A DNA stretch of 64,000 nucleotides from Salinibacter grassmerensis (GTDB lineage: Bacteria; Bacteroidota; Rhodothermia; Rhodothermales; Salinibacteraceae), in the NCBI RefSeq assembly GCF_947077765.1, contig NZ_CAMTTF010000002.1, forward strand, positions 434,001-498,000, given 5' to 3'. A model generated the notes under the pieces. It ran no database searches. It was not told the origin of the DNA and was given only the letters and a program-made list of their open reading frames with translations. Of the stretch, positions 52,443 to 62,583 are shown in pieces. Every line of letters begins with the position of its first letter. Position 1 is the first letter of the stretch. Position numbers and translations under genes: made by a program.

Positions 52443-54128
52443 ATGCTTCCGTCACGCACCCCACTTCTTTGTGGTGTGAGCACTGGGCTCTGTATCGCCC
52501 TGCTTCTGCTTCTAGTACCGCCAACATCTGCACAGGAGCGATCAATACAGGATGAGTCAGCAAATGCTCCGTCTGTCATGTCCTACGAACAGGCCTTGTC
52601 TCGCTATCGGGACTGTGGACTCAGGAAGCTAGACGTGAATGCGTTCAAGAGCCGACGGCCAGGCTCAAAAATGCTCCGCAAGCAGGCATCGGCCACGATC
52701 CAGGTGAACTACAGCCGTAATTTCCCGTCGGAGGCGAGATCAGCCTTCGAGCGTGCTGTAGGTATCTGGGAACGGCACATTTCGTCGTCCGTCCCGATCG
52801 TCATTGAGGCAAATTGGGAGAGTTTGGGAGAAAGAGTTCTGGGATCGGCCGGTCCACTTCTTGCCTCCGTCGACGCAGACAATGACGGCGTCATCGACAC
52901 GTTTCGCGGTCTTCCTTTGCATGATGCGATCACGGGACAGAATCAGTTTGAGAATCAGGTCGACATTGACATCGTGGCCCAATTCAACAGCGACCGGAGT
53001 GATTGGCACTTTGGAGAAGAGCCAGCACCTGCAGAGACAATTGATTTTACGTCAACGGTCCTCCACGAGATTGGTCACGGCCTCAACTACACGAGTGTCC
53101 TGAATTATGACACAGGATCAGGGGGGTACGGTTTTGACATCGACGGCAATGGACAGATTGACGAAACTGAACGAGTGCCAGGTCCTTTTGCGAGAAGAAT
53201 AATTGAGAGACAAGACAATGGGGATCTGTTGTCCTTAGTGAATGAGAGTGAATTCCCCAATCCATCGACAAAACTTGGGGATGCGCTGGTGGACAGCTCA
53301 CTCTTCTTTACCGGGAGTCGATCCGAAGAGGCCGCCGGACAGGGAAGTGGACCCCCCCGGCCGAAAATATATGCACCGACTGAGTACAACCAGGGATCAA
53401 GTATTGCCCATCTTGATGAGGGTACATACCCCTTCGAGTCAACCAATGCACTTATGACGCCGTTCGCTGCACAGGCGGAAACAAATCGGGTACCAGGTCC
53501 GATCGTTTGCGGTCAGCTTCTTGACATGGGATGGACGGCTGGTCCGGGCTGTGCGTTCGACGAAGTGTCCATCAGATCGGTCAATGCGGACGCAGAAACG
53601 AGTCAGTCAAACCAGGGATCTGCCAATCTGGAATGGACCCTTTCCGGAGCGGCTACGGTCGAAGAATTCGTAATTGAGCGTATTTACTTTGGGGAGAAGA
53701 AAGAAGAGAAAATGGTAGAGGCTGATAGACCAGGCGATTACAGTATCTCCTTCAACGAGCTGGATGTCGGCAGACACACGTTCCGCGTAAACTACGTGAC
53801 AGCAGATGGGAACAGGGTGCAGTCTGGTGGCACGCCTTCGATAGAGGTTGCCGCCAATGTGTCGGACGTGTCCGTCTATCCCAACCCGTTCGATGAACGT
53901 CTGAACGTATCATTCACCCTTCCAGAGACACAAGACGTGTCGGTTGAAGTGTTCGATGTCTTAGGTCGACGTGTGGCCACGTTTCGCCGGAGTGGGGTGA
54001 GTGCCAATGACCCTCGTCCTGTTCAAATTAGGGCCTCCGATTTGGGGTCGCGTAGCAGCGGGGTCTACTTCGTCCAAGTGGATGGCGAGACCTTCGAGAA
54101 GACGGTGAAAGCCGTACGAGTGCGGTAG
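52443..54128 (+). CDS. Secreted zinc-metalloprotease-like protein with T9SS sorting tail
   Basis: A 561-residue exported protein. A signal peptide (LLCGVSTGLCIALLLLLVPP) precedes the mature region. A zinc motif H-E-I-G-H-G-L-N lies at about residue 206 (STVLHEIGHGLNYTSVLN), with no third His of metzincin spacing, so the third ligand is unclear. Two calcium-loop-like acidic runs are seen (DADNDGVIDTF and DIDGNGQIDETE). Around residues 375-475 there is a beta-sandwich region, and the final 85 residues (VSVYPNPFDERLNVSF ... VYFVQVDGETFEKTVKAVRV) are a type IX secretion Por sorting tail, so the protein is probably delivered to the cell surface. GC content is visibly lower, about 47-55% in sampled 60-base blocks. 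Confidence 0.85.
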   Translation: MLPSRTPLLCGVSTGLCIALLLLLVPPTSAQERSIQDESANAPSVMSYEQALSRYRDCGLRKLDVNAFKSRRPGSKMLRKQASATIQVNYSRNFPSEARSAFERAVGIWERHISSSVPIVIEANWESLGERVLGSAGPLLASVDADNDGVIDTFRGLPLHDAITGQNQFENQVDIDIVAQFNSDRSDWHFGEEPAPAETIDFTSTVLHEIGHGLNYTSVLNYDTGSGGYGFDIDGNGQIDETERVPGPFARRIIERQDNGDLLSLVNESEFPNPSTKLGDALVDSSLFFTGSRSEEAAGQGSGPPRPKIYAPTEYNQGSSIAHLDEGTYPFESTNALMTPFAAQAETNRVPGPIVCGQLLDMGWTAGPGCAFDEVSIRSVNADAETSQSNQGSANLEWTLSGAATVEEFVIERIYFGEKKEEKMVEADRPGDYSISFNELDVGRHTFRVNYVTADGNRVQSGGTPSIEVAANVSDVSVYPNPFDERLNVSFTLPETQDVSVEVFDVLGRRVATFRRSGVSANDPRPVQIRASDLGSRSSGVYFVQVDGETFEKTVKAVRVR

Positions 54129-54186
54129 TGCAGCATGTGGACTTCTGATTGACGGGACTTTGGACAAGTGGAACCAGGGATGCCGA

Positions 54187-56901
54187 TTATCCCCCCGTCT
54201 CCTCCACGGCGTCGCTGGCCGCGTTGTCGTCCATCTCCCCGTTCGCGGCGGCCGCGGCGTCTGCGTCGGCCGTCTCATCGTCGGCCTCTGGCTCCTCGGT
54301 GTCGGCCACCCGGGTGACGTCGGCAATCGCGTCGCCGTCCTTCAGGTTGATGACCTGCACGCCCTGCGTGTTGCGGCCCATCGTGCTGATCTCCTCAACC
54401 CGGGTGCGAATCATGATGCCGCCCTCGGTGATGACCATCAGATCCTCGTCGCCGAGCACGCCCTTGATCGAGACGAGGTCGCCCGTGCGGTCGGTGCGGT
54501 TGAGCGTGATAAGGCCCTTGCCGCCCCGGCCCTGCACGCGGTAGTCGGACAGGGCTGTGCGCTTGCCGTAGCCGTGCTCCGCGATCGCCAGCACGTCGAG
54601 GTCGTCGTGCATCCCCGGGGGCACCGAGATCATGCCCACCAGCTCCTGGTCGCCGGGCAGCTCCATGCCGCGTACGCCCCGCGTGTTGCGGCCCATGGGG
54701 CGCGCGTCACTCTCGTCGAAGTGGACGGCCCGGCCGCCGGAGGAGGCCACCACGACGGTGTTGTCGCCGCCGGTGAGGGACGCCTCGATAAGCTGGTCGC
54801 CCTCGTCGATCTTGATGCCGATAATGCCGTTGGTGCGCGGGCGGCTGTATGCTTCGAGCGCGGTCTTTTTGACCTGCCCCTGCCGCGTGGCCGCGAGGAC
54901 GTAGTGGTTGTTGAGGAAGTCCTCGTCCTCGAAGTCCTCCTTACCCACGCTGATGACGGCCCGCACGCGGTCGTCCGGGTCGATGTCGACGAGTTGCCGG
55001 ATCGATCGGCCCTTTGCCGTCCGGCCGCCCTCCGGAATTTCGAAGGGGCGGAGCCAGAAGCACTGGCCCTTGTCGGTAAACAGGAGCAGGACGTCGTGGG
55101 AGTGGCAGACGTAGAGGTGCTCGATGAAGTCGTCCTCGCGCTTGCCCGTGCCCCGCATGCCGACCCCGCCCCGGCCCTGCGTACGGTACGTATCGATGGG
55201 CGTCCGCTTCGTGAGGCCCTGGTTCGTGATCGTAACGACGACGTGTCGGCGCTCAATCAGGTCCTCGATGATGATGTCGTCGCCGCCGGTGTAGTCGATC
55301 TCGGTGCGGCGCTCGTCGTCGAAGCGGTCCTTGACCGTCAGTAGCTCCTCCTTGATGAGCTCCATCCGGCGGTCGCGACTGTTCAGGATGTCCTGGTACT
55401 CCCGAATTTGCTCGATGATGTCCTCGTACTCGCCGATAATCTTCTCGCGCTCCAGCCCCGTCAGGCGGCTCAGGCGTAGGCGCAGGATGGCGTTGGCCTG
55501 GGCCTCGGTCAGCCAGTGGCCCTCCTCCGGTTGCTGCACCAGCTCCTCGTACTCGTCGCCCAGAAGCGCCTGCACGGTGTCCTGCTCCTCCTCGGCTTCC
55601 GCCGGCGGGGTGAGGGGCACGTTGATTTCCCGGAGGTCGTCGTCCGACAGGCCGTCCGGGTAGCGGCCCTCGCGGAGGTTCTGGCGGGCCGTGCCGGTGT
55701 CGGGGGAGTGGCGGATGATGGCGATGACGGCGTCGAGGTGGTCGAGCGCCAGGGTGAGCCCTTCCAGGATGTGGGCGCGGTCCTGGGCCTGCTCCAGGTC
55801 GTACTCCGTGCGGCGGACGACGATCTCGTGGCGGTGGTCCACGTAGTGCCGAATCGCGTCCTTCAGGGTCACCACCTGGGGGCGCCCGTCGACCAGCGCC
55901 ACCATGTTGACGCCGAACGTGTCCTGCAGGCGCGAGTGCTTGTAGACCTGGTTCTTGACGATCTCGGCGTTGGCCCCCTGCTTCAGCTCAATCACGATGC
56001 GGAGGCCGTTCCGGTCGCTCTCGTCGCGCAGGTCGGCAATGCCCTCGATGCGCTCCTGGCGCACGCGGTCGGCGATGCGCTCCACCTCGCGGCTCTTGTT
56101 CACCTGGTACGGCAGCTCGGTGACGATGAGGGCGTCGCGCCCGCTGCGCACCTCCTCTTCGTGCATCTTGGCGCGCATGACGACGCGGCCCCGGCCCGTG
56201 TGGTAGGCCTCGTAGACGCCCGCGTAGCCGTAGATGATGCCGCCGGTCGGAAAGTCCGGCGCCGGGACGTGCTCCATCAGGTCGTCGATCTCGATCTCCG
56301 GATCGTCGATGTAGGCCACTGTCGCGTCGATCGTCTCGCCCAGGTTGTGGGGCGGGATCTTCGTGGCCATGCCCACGGCGATGCCGTCGGCCCCGTTCAC
56401 GAGCATATTGGGGAACGCGGCGGGAAGCACCGTCGGCTCCTCCATCGTCCCGTCGAAGTTTTCCTGCGTGTCGACCGTCTCCTTGCCGATGTCGGTCAGC
56501 ATCTGCTCGGCGATCCGCGTCATGCGGGCCTCCGTGTACCGCATGGCCGCCGCCGAGTCGCCGTCGACGGAGCCGAAGTTGCCCTGCCCGTCGGCCAGGG
56601 GGTACCGCATGGAGAAGTGCTGGGCCATCCGCACGAGCGTGTCGTAGACCGACGAGTCGCCGTGCGGGTGGTACTTTCCGAGCACCTCCCCCACGATGCG
56701 GGCGCTCTTCTTGTAGTTGGCACCCTGAGTGAGGCCGAGCTCGTGCATGCCGTACAGGACGCGGCGGTGCACTGGCTTCAGCCCGTCGCGCACGTCCGGA
56801 AGCGCGCGGCTCACGATCACCGACATCGAGTAGTCGATGTAGGAGGACTTCATCTCCTCCTCGATGTTAATCGGGATCACGCGGCTGTCGTCGGCTTCCA
56901 T
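54187..56901 (-). CDS. gyrA: DNA gyrase subunit A
   Basis: A 904-residue type II topoisomerase subunit. From the ATG at 56901 the numbering matches E. coli in the active site: catalytic Tyr122 (in [11 protein letters not shown]) and quinolone-region residues Ser83 and Asp87 ([17 protein letters not shown]), both in the wild-type state. The winged-helix start is [20 protein letters not shown]. The C-terminal beta-pinwheel has repeated blades and a GyrA-box-like motif QGRGGKG ([12 protein letters not shown]), which distinguishes gyrase from topoisomerase IV. The C-terminal 45 residues are highly acidic. A longer upstream frame (56991) is not used. It pairs with GyrB, encoded elsewhere. The divergent neighbour is pyrC. 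Confidence 0.96.
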   Translation of the reverse strand: MEADDSRVIPINIEEEMKSSYIDYSMSVIVSRALPDVRDGLKPVHRRVLYGMHELGLTQGANYKKSARIVGEVLGKYHPHGDSSVYDTLVRMAQHFSMRYPLADGQGNFGSVDGDSAAAMRYTEARMTRIAEQMLTDIGKETVDTQENFDGTMEEPTVLPAAFPNMLVNGADGIAVGMATKIPPHNLGETIDATVAYIDDPEIEIDDLMEHVPAPDFPTGGIIYGYAGVYEAYHTGRGRVVMRAKMHEEEVRSGRDALIVTELPYQVNKSREVERIADRVRQERIEGIADLRDESDRNGLRIVIELKQGANAEIVKNQVYKHSRLQDTFGVNMVALVDGRPQVVTLKDAIRHYVDHRHEIVVRRTEYDLEQAQDRAHILEGLTLALDHLDAVIAIIRHSPDTGTARQNLREGRYPDGLSDDDLREINVPLTPPAEAEEEQDTVQALLGDEYEELVQQPEEGHWLTEAQANAILRLRLSRLTGLEREKIIGEYEDIIEQIREYQDILNSRDRRMELIKEELLTVKDRFDDERRTEIDYTGGDDIIIEDLIERRHVVVTITNQGLTKRTPIDTYRTQGRGGVGMRGTGKREDDFIEHLYVCHSHDVLLLFTDKGQCFWLRPFEIPEGGRTAKGRSIRQLVDIDPDDRVRAVISVGKEDFEDEDFLNNHYVLAATRQGQVKKTALEAYSRPRTNGIIGIKIDEGDQLIEASLTGGDNTVVVASSGGRAVHFDESDARPMGRNTRGVRGMELPGDQELVGMISVPPGMHDDLDVLAIAEHGYGKRTALSDYRVQGRGGKGLITLNRTDRTGDLVSIKGVLGDEDLMVITEGGIMIRTRVEEISTMGRNTQGVQVINLKDGDAIADVTRVADTEEPEADDETADADAAAAANGEMDDNAASDAVEETGG

Positions 56902-57071
56902 GGTGTGGGAGGACGGCTGGTACGAAAACGGTGACGAAAACGAATGCCTGAAACAGAGGCTCAAACGATGGAGCCTCAAGCCATAAAACATACGGAATTA
57001 CGGGCAGAAGTGCCACCAGCATGCCCCTCAGAAACCACCTCCACCGGCTTTTGACAGGAACGAGGGGGCCG

Positions 57072-57102
57072 TTGACGGAAGGAGGCTGAGATCGTACTTT
57101 AG
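57072..57102 (+). promoter_or_regulatory. Candidate promoter of pyrC
   Basis: TTG at 57072-57074 and TACTTTAG at 57095-57102 (seven of eight matches to TAnnTTTG) are separated by 20 bases. Transcription would begin near 57109, 31 bases before the ATG. The same box and spacing occur upstream of the OmpA-like gene. Confidence 0.5.
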
Positions 57103-57139
57103 GACGGATCAACCCTCTCCACGACGCACCTCTTTCCGC

Positions 57140-58432
57140 ATGACGCCTCATCTTCTCCTCCGCGGCGGCACGCTTCTCCGGCCCGAGCCCGAAACGACCC
57201 AGGACGCCGATCTGCTCATCCGGAACGGCACGATCGCAGCGATCGGAAGCGACCTCGACGCAGGAGACGACGTGTCGGTGTACGACGCGTCGGGCCTGTT
57301 CATCTCGCCGGGGTGGATGGACATGCACGTCCACTTCCGAGAGCCCGGCTACGAGCACAAAGAAACCATCGCCACCGGAAGCCGGGCGGCCCTCGCGGGT
57401 GGGTTCACGGACGTGGCCTGCATGCCCAACACCGATCCGCCCCTCCACACGCGTGATGTGGTCGAGTTTGTACGGGAGCGGGCCGAGGACACGCCGGTGG
57501 GCGTGCACCCCATCGCGTGCGTTTCGAAGGAGCGGGCCGGCGACGAGATTGCCGAGATGGCCGACCTGCGGGCGGGCGGGGCCGTTGCCTTTAGCGACGA
57601 CGGGGCACCCGTGCCGACGGCGGGGCTGATGCGGCGGGCGCTGGAGTACAGCAGCATGCTCGACCGCCCGATCATCAACCACATGGAGGAGGAGACCCTC
57701 AATCCGAGCGGGCAGATGCATGAGGGCGCGGTGTCGGCGCGGCTTGGGCTCGACGGCATTCCGGCCGCGTCCGAAGACGTGATGATTGCCCGCGACATTG
57801 AGCTGGCGGCCCTCACCGGGGGCGCCCTTCACGTGGCGCACATCTCGACCGCCCGGGGCGTGGAACTCGTGCGGCGGGCCAAGGCCCACGGCGTGTCCGT
57901 CACAGCCGAGGTGTGCACCCATCACCTGACGCTCACGGACGGAGCGGTGGAGGCGTCTCAGTTCGACACGAACACGAAGATGCATCCGCCCCTCCGCTCA
58001 CCGGCGGACGTGGCGGCCCTGAAGGACGGCCTGGCCGACGGCACCATTGACGCGATCTGCACCGACCACGCCCCCCACGCATCCTACGAGAAGCAGGTTG
58101 AGTTCGCCCACGCTCCCTTCGGCATCCTCGGCCTCGAAACAGCGTGGGGCCTCATCGGGCGCGAACTGATCGAACCGGGCGTGCTCTCCGTGGAGGAGGC
58201 GGTGCGGAAGCTGACCGTGGCCCCGCGCCGCATCCTGCGCCTCGACGGGTTGGGCCTCGCAGAGGGCGTCCCGGCGCGGCTCACGGTTTTCGACGCGTCG
58301 ACCGAGTGGACCTTCACGGAGGACGACATCCGGTCGAAGAGCGAAAACACCCCGTTCACGGACGCCGAGATGGTGGGGCGGCCCTGGGCGGTCTACAGCG
58401 ATGGGCAGTTCGTGGAGTGTGGGGGGACGTAG
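57140..58432 (+). CDS. pyrC: Dihydroorotase
   Basis: A 430-residue class I dihydroorotase, third step of pyrimidine synthesis. Zinc ligands are visible: GWMDMHVHFREPGYEHKET (H-x-H), then the His in PIINHMEEETLNPSG and HVAHISTARGVEL, and the Asp in DAICTDHAPHASYEKQ. This fits class I (about 430 residues) and not the shorter class II of E. coli. It is followed by ddl on the same strand 120 bases downstream. The start is ATG with the promoter candidate 38 bases upstream. Confidence 0.94.
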   Translation: MTPHLLLRGGTLLRPEPETTQDADLLIRNGTIAAIGSDLDAGDDVSVYDASGLFISPGWMDMHVHFREPGYEHKETIATGSRAALAGGFTDVACMPNTDPPLHTRDVVEFVRERAEDTPVGVHPIACVSKERAGDEIAEMADLRAGGAVAFSDDGAPVPTAGLMRRALEYSSMLDRPIINHMEEETLNPSGQMHEGAVSARLGLDGIPAASEDVMIARDIELAALTGGALHVAHISTARGVELVRRAKAHGVSVTAEVCTHHLTLTDGAVEASQFDTNTKMHPPLRSPADVAALKDGLADGTIDAICTDHAPHASYEKQVEFAHAPFGILGLETAWGLIGRELIEPGVLSVEEAVRKLTVAPRRILRLDGLGLAEGVPARLTVFDASTEWTFTEDDIRSKSENTPFTDAEMVGRPWAVYSDGQFVECGGT

Positions 58433-58552
58433 TGGCACGGTTCTGCCGGGCATGAGCAGGGCGCCACTTCTAAAGGATCGTCCGGGCGCTCGTCTTCGTA
58501 TCGGGTTCTTGTCTTCGCATCGTTCTGTTTTTCGTCCGTCTCCGGCCCCACT

Positions 58553-59806
58553 GTGTCTTCCGAGTCTCTACAGGTTGGCGTCGTCCTCGGCGGGGTGGCG
58601 CCCGAGCACGAGGTGTCGGTCATCACGGCGCTGCAGGCCGCCGCGGCCCTCGACCGCGACCACTACACCCCCGTTCCCATTTACGTGGCGAAGGACGGCA
58701 CGTGGTACACCGGGGACGCCCTGCTGGAGGTCGAGTCGTACCGCAACCTGGACGCCCTCCGCGAAGAGGCGCTGCCCGTGGCGCTCGCACCGACGCCCCA
58801 CGGGTCCCTCGAACTGCTCGAAGACCGTGGACCGGGCGCCCTAAAGCACCTCCAGCGGCCCGCGCTGCGGCGTCGGATCGACGTCATGCTGCTGGGACTG
58901 CACGGCGGCCCCGGCGAGAATGGAGGGGTGCAGGGCCTCTGCGAGGCATTCAACGTGCCCTACACCAGCGCCGGTGTGTTTGGCTCCGCCCTCGGCATGG
59001 ACAAGGTCATGTCGAAGCGGGTGTGCCGACAGGCCGGCATCCCCGTGGTCGACTTCGTGGCGCTCCGCGAGGGCGAGTGGGCCTACCAGGAAGGGGCGGC
59101 CCTGGACGACTGTGAGGCTGCGCTCGATTACCCGCTCGTGGTCAAGCCGGCCCGCTGCGGGTCGTCCATCGGCATTTCGCAGGTGGAGACCCGCGCAGGG
59201 CTCGACGCGGCCATCGAGGACGCGTTTCGGTACGACGACAAGGTAGTCGTTGAGGAGGCGGTGGAGGCGCTGCGCGAGATCAACTGCTCGGTGCTGGGGG
59301 ACGGCCACGAGGCCACGCCCAGCGTGCTGGAGGAGCCGGTGCCGTCGGAGGATGACGAGGTGCTCACCTTCCAGGACAAGTACATGCGGGAGGACGGGGA
59401 GGCGACGAAGGCAGGGGGCACCAAGAGTACCGAGTCCGGCCCGGAGGGCATGGCCGCACAGGACCGCATCGTGCCGGCGAACCTCTCCGACGAGCGCACC
59501 GAGGCGATTCAGGAAATGGCCGTCCGCATCTTCCACCAGTTCGAGTGCGCCGGCGTCGTCCGCATCGACTTTATGATCGACGAGTCCACCGGACGGCTCT
59601 ACTTCAATGAAATAAACACCATCCCGGGCTCGTTCTCATTTTACCTGTGGGAGCCGTCTGGCGTGTCGTTCGACGAGCTGGTGGACCGGCTGGTGACCAT
59701 CGCCCGCCGCCGGCACCGCGACCAGAACGGGCGGGTTCAAACCTACGACGTGAATCTGCTCGCCGAAAAAAGCCTGCAGGGCTTTAAGGCGAGTGAGTCC
59801 TCCTAG
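58553..59806 (+). CDS. ddl: D-alanine--D-alanine ligase
   Basis: A 417-residue ATP-grasp ligase of peptidoglycan precursor synthesis; GTG start. Conserved parts are LQVGVVLGGVAPEHEVSVIT (N-terminal loop), LHGGPGENGGVQGLCEAFN, YTSAGVFGSALGMDKVMSKR, VVKPARCGSSIGISQVE (ATP lid) and the Mg2+ site RIDFMIDESTGRLYFNEINTIPGS. E. coli Ddl has about 306 residues: the extra length comes from an N-terminal insert around DALREEALPVALAP and an insert of about 30 acidic residues after LTFQDKYMRED (residues 285-310) before DRIVPANLSDER. The inserts fit halophilic adaptation; whether they affect function is unknown. Confidence 0.92.
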   Translation: MSSESLQVGVVLGGVAPEHEVSVITALQAAAALDRDHYTPVPIYVAKDGTWYTGDALLEVESYRNLDALREEALPVALAPTPHGSLELLEDRGPGALKHLQRPALRRRIDVMLLGLHGGPGENGGVQGLCEAFNVPYTSAGVFGSALGMDKVMSKRVCRQAGIPVVDFVALREGEWAYQEGAALDDCEAALDYPLVVKPARCGSSIGISQVETRAGLDAAIEDAFRYDDKVVVEEAVEALREINCSVLGDGHEATPSVLEEPVPSEDDEVLTFQDKYMREDGEATKAGGTKSTESGPEGMAAQDRIVPANLSDERTEAIQEMAVRIFHQFECAGVVRIDFMIDESTGRLYFNEINTIPGSFSFYLWEPSGVSFDELVDRLVTIARRRHRDQNGRVQTYDVNLLAEKSLQGFKASESS

Positions 59807-60027
59807 GATCGTGATCAAAACTGGTTGCGACGGTGGGAGATTCCCCCTGCGTCATCGCTCCAGAAACCGATGGAATTGAGGTCGGACGTTGATCTGAGGG
59901 CCTTCCAGCTGCGTGGTGAGGCCGTAGTAATCGTCGGATGGGCTCTGAGTCAAGCCCCGAGCGACGACGGAATAGGTCGGCCAACGGCTTTTGGGAAATG
60001 AGCCCCACTTATTTTCCTTTCTCCAAT

Positions 60028-61266
60028 ATGACCCGTACGCCGCTTCATAGCGTATTGCCGATCCGAACGGTCGGCGCAGTGCTCGCGGCCCTACTCCTGA
60101 TGAGCACAGTGCACGCCCACGGCCAGGCGCGCCGGGCCACGGCGGCCGCTGAGACCACCGCCGTGGCGCAGACCTCCTCGGTACTCACCGACGAGTTTGT
60201 CCGGACGACGGGCACCGAGGGGCTCGACCTGCTCTACGGCATGCAGTTCGAGGCGGCGAAGGCCCGCTTCGAAGCGATCGATGCGCGCTACCCCGATCAT
60301 CCCATTGGGCCGTTCCTGCAAGGGCTCAATCTATGGTGGACCATCATGCTCGACCTCACGGACACCTCCCACGACGAGGCGTTCGCCGAGCAGATGAACA
60401 CCGTGATTGACCGGTGTGACGCGCTTTTGGCGGAGGACCCGGACCACTTCGACGCGGCCCTCTTCAAGGCGGCGGCCCACGGCTTTCTGTCCCGCCTCCA
60501 CTCCAACCGCTATCACTGGTGGAAGACGATCCGGAATGCCCAGACGGCCGTCAGCTACGTCCAGACGGTCGAAGAGGTGGCGCCGGAGCGTGGCGACTAC
60601 GTCTTCGGCTCGGGCATGTACGACTACTACGCGGACATCCTGCCGGAGGAGTATTCGCTGTCGAAGGCCATCATGTGGATGTTGCCCAATGGCAACAAGA
60701 AGCGGGGGCTGAAGCTGCTCCGCGAGACGGCCACGAACGGCCACTACGTGCAGACAGAGGCGATCTACTTCCTTGCGAAGGTCCACTACCTGTACGAGGA
60801 TGATTTTCGAGAGACCCGGAAGTGGGCCGAGCAGCTCCGCGAGCGCCACCCGGACAATCCCTTCTTCCACACCTTCGAGGGACGGGTCTACGCCCGGTGG
60901 GGGCGCTGGGGACAGGCGCGCCGTGTCTTCGAGACGGTCGTGGAGCGCGCAGAGGCCGGGCGGACCGGCTACAACACTCACATGGAGGAAATTGCGCAGT
61001 TGTACCTGGCCCGTGATCGGCTCTACCAGGACGCCTACCGGGAGGCGCTGCAGCACCTAGCGGAGCTGGAGCAACTGACTTCCCGGGAGAACATCGAGGA
61101 CACGCGCTACCGGGTGCTTGGCTATCTGTATCAGGGCATGGTGTACGACGCCCTCGGCCGCCGCGAGATGGCCGTGAACCGCTACCGGACGGTGCTCAAC
61201 ATGGAGGATGCGTCCGGAGCGCATGAGCGTGCGCACGACTACCTCGATGAGGCCTACTCAGGATGA
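60028..61266 (+). CDS. Secreted or periplasmic TPR-repeat protein
   Basis: A 412-residue protein with a signal peptide-like start (SVLPIRTVGAVLAALLLMST then VHAHGQ). The rest is helical with tetratricopeptide-style repeats, for example LLYGMQFEAAKARFEAIDARYPDHP, YFLAKVHYLYEDDFRETRKWAEQL, GRVYARWGRWGQARRVFETVVER and YLYQGMVYDALGRREMAVNRYRTV. It should serve as a protein-protein interaction scaffold; the partner is unknown. The family is common in Rhodothermota. An upstream ATG at 59938 would place 30 polar residues before the signal peptide, so 60028 is used. The VWA gene follows 134 bases later. Confidence 0.82.
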   Translation: MTRTPLHSVLPIRTVGAVLAALLLMSTVHAHGQARRATAAAETTAVAQTSSVLTDEFVRTTGTEGLDLLYGMQFEAAKARFEAIDARYPDHPIGPFLQGLNLWWTIMLDLTDTSHDEAFAEQMNTVIDRCDALLAEDPDHFDAALFKAAAHGFLSRLHSNRYHWWKTIRNAQTAVSYVQTVEEVAPERGDYVFGSGMYDYYADILPEEYSLSKAIMWMLPNGNKKRGLKLLRETATNGHYVQTEAIYFLAKVHYLYEDDFRETRKWAEQLRERHPDNPFFHTFEGRVYARWGRWGQARRVFETVVERAEAGRTGYNTHMEEIAQLYLARDRLYQDAYREALQHLAELEQLTSRENIEDTRYRVLGYLYQGMVYDALGRREMAVNRYRTVLNMEDASGAHERAHDYLDEAYSG

Positions 61267-61400
61267 CCGGAAGTCCAGGAGAGGCGCGCGAATGTCCCAT
61301 CCGTGTAAGGATGGGCGGAGGGCGTCCATGAAGAACAAACAAACAGAAGAGGTCCGACGTATTCCCATTGCAGTATTATTCCCAGACCAGCCACTTCGCC

Positions 61401-62507
61401 ATGCGTTTTCGGTATACCGAATGGGACTCCGTTCGCCACGGCAGCCAGCAGCCACTCTTCGAAGAGCTCCTCGACCTCTTCCAGGAGCTGCTTGAACACA
61501 CGGCCGGGGACGCCGAGGAGGCCCTCGACTGGATGGAGCAACTCGACGACAAGTACGACCTCACTGAAGGCTCGGACAAGGATCTCGACGACTTCATTGA
61601 GGAGCTGAAGAAACGCGGCTACCTCGAGGACGGCGAAGACGGTGAGACGGTCGAGATCACCGCCCGCACCGAGCGCTCGCTCCGCCAGTCGGCCCTGGAG
61701 GAGATCTTTAACGACCTCAAGAAGGGGGGCATGGGCGGCCACCGGACCCCCTACACGGGACAGGGCGACGAGCGGCTGCCCGAAACGAAGGACTGGCAGT
61801 TCGGGGACGACCTGTCGAACCTCGACGTGACCGGCACCCTCTCCAACTCGTTCAAGCGCTCCGGCGTGGGGGACGACTGGAACCTCGCGGAGGACGACTT
61901 TCAGGTCCACAAGACGGACCACCACGCCTCCATGGCGACGGTGCTCATGATCGACCTCTCCCACTCGATGGTGCTCTACGGGGAAGACCGAATCACGCCG
62001 GCCCGGCGCGTGGCACTGGCCCTCTCGGAGCTCATCATGACCCAGTACCCGAAGGATTCTCTCGACATCGTGGCCTTCGGCAATGACGCCTGGGAGGTGG
62101 ACGTGGAGGACCTGCCGTACCTCGACGTGGGGCCGTACTATACGAACACGCGGGCGGGACTACGGCGGGCGCGCGACATTCTACACCGCCGCAACAACCG
62201 CAACAAGCAGATCTTCATGATCACCGACGGCAAGCCCAGCTGTCACATCGAAGACGGAGAAATGTACCGCAACGCCTACGGGCTCGACCGCAAGGTCGTC
62301 AACAAGGTGCTCGATGAGGCCACGGTCTGTCGCCGCGAGGACATCACGATCACGACCTTCATGATTGCCCGCGATCCGGGCCTGCGCGACTTCGTCCGCG
62401 AGCTGACGGAGGCCAACCAGGGCCGCGCCTACTACTCGGAGCTCGACGACCTCGGCTCCTTCCTGTTCGAAGACTACGTCCGAAACCGGCGGAAGCATCT
62501 GGGCTAA
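61401..62507 (+). CDS. VWA-domain protein (CoxE/ChlD-like) without visible AAA partner
   Basis: A 368-residue protein. The N-terminal half (residues 1-150) is acidic and helical (FEELLDLFQELLEHTAGDAEE). A von Willebrand factor A domain follows from about residue 175: the MIDAS motif is VLMIDLSHSMVLYG (D-x-S-x-S), with Thr in NTRAGLRRARDILHRR and Asp in IFMITDGKPSCHIED. The tail is GSFLFEDYVRNRRKHLG. VWA proteins of this layout usually work with a MoxR-type AAA+ ATPase, normally adjacent, in metal insertion or complex assembly; none is in the next genes. The ATG at 61401 is chosen. The substrate is unknown. Confidence 0.85.
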   Translation: MRFRYTEWDSVRHGSQQPLFEELLDLFQELLEHTAGDAEEALDWMEQLDDKYDLTEGSDKDLDDFIEELKKRGYLEDGEDGETVEITARTERSLRQSALEEIFNDLKKGGMGGHRTPYTGQGDERLPETKDWQFGDDLSNLDVTGTLSNSFKRSGVGDDWNLAEDDFQVHKTDHHASMATVLMIDLSHSMVLYGEDRITPARRVALALSELIMTQYPKDSLDIVAFGNDAWEVDVEDLPYLDVGPYYTNTRAGLRRARDILHRRNNRNKQIFMITDGKPSCHIEDGEMYRNAYGLDRKVVNKVLDEATVCRREDITITTFMIARDPGLRDFVRELTEANQGRAYYSELDDLGSFLFEDYVRNRRKHLG

Positions 62508-62583
62508 CGGCGACCACGCTGAACGTTGAGGGTTGAGAGGCGTGTGCACAACCTTCACCCGTTCAACTTTCCCCGCGAGTCCT

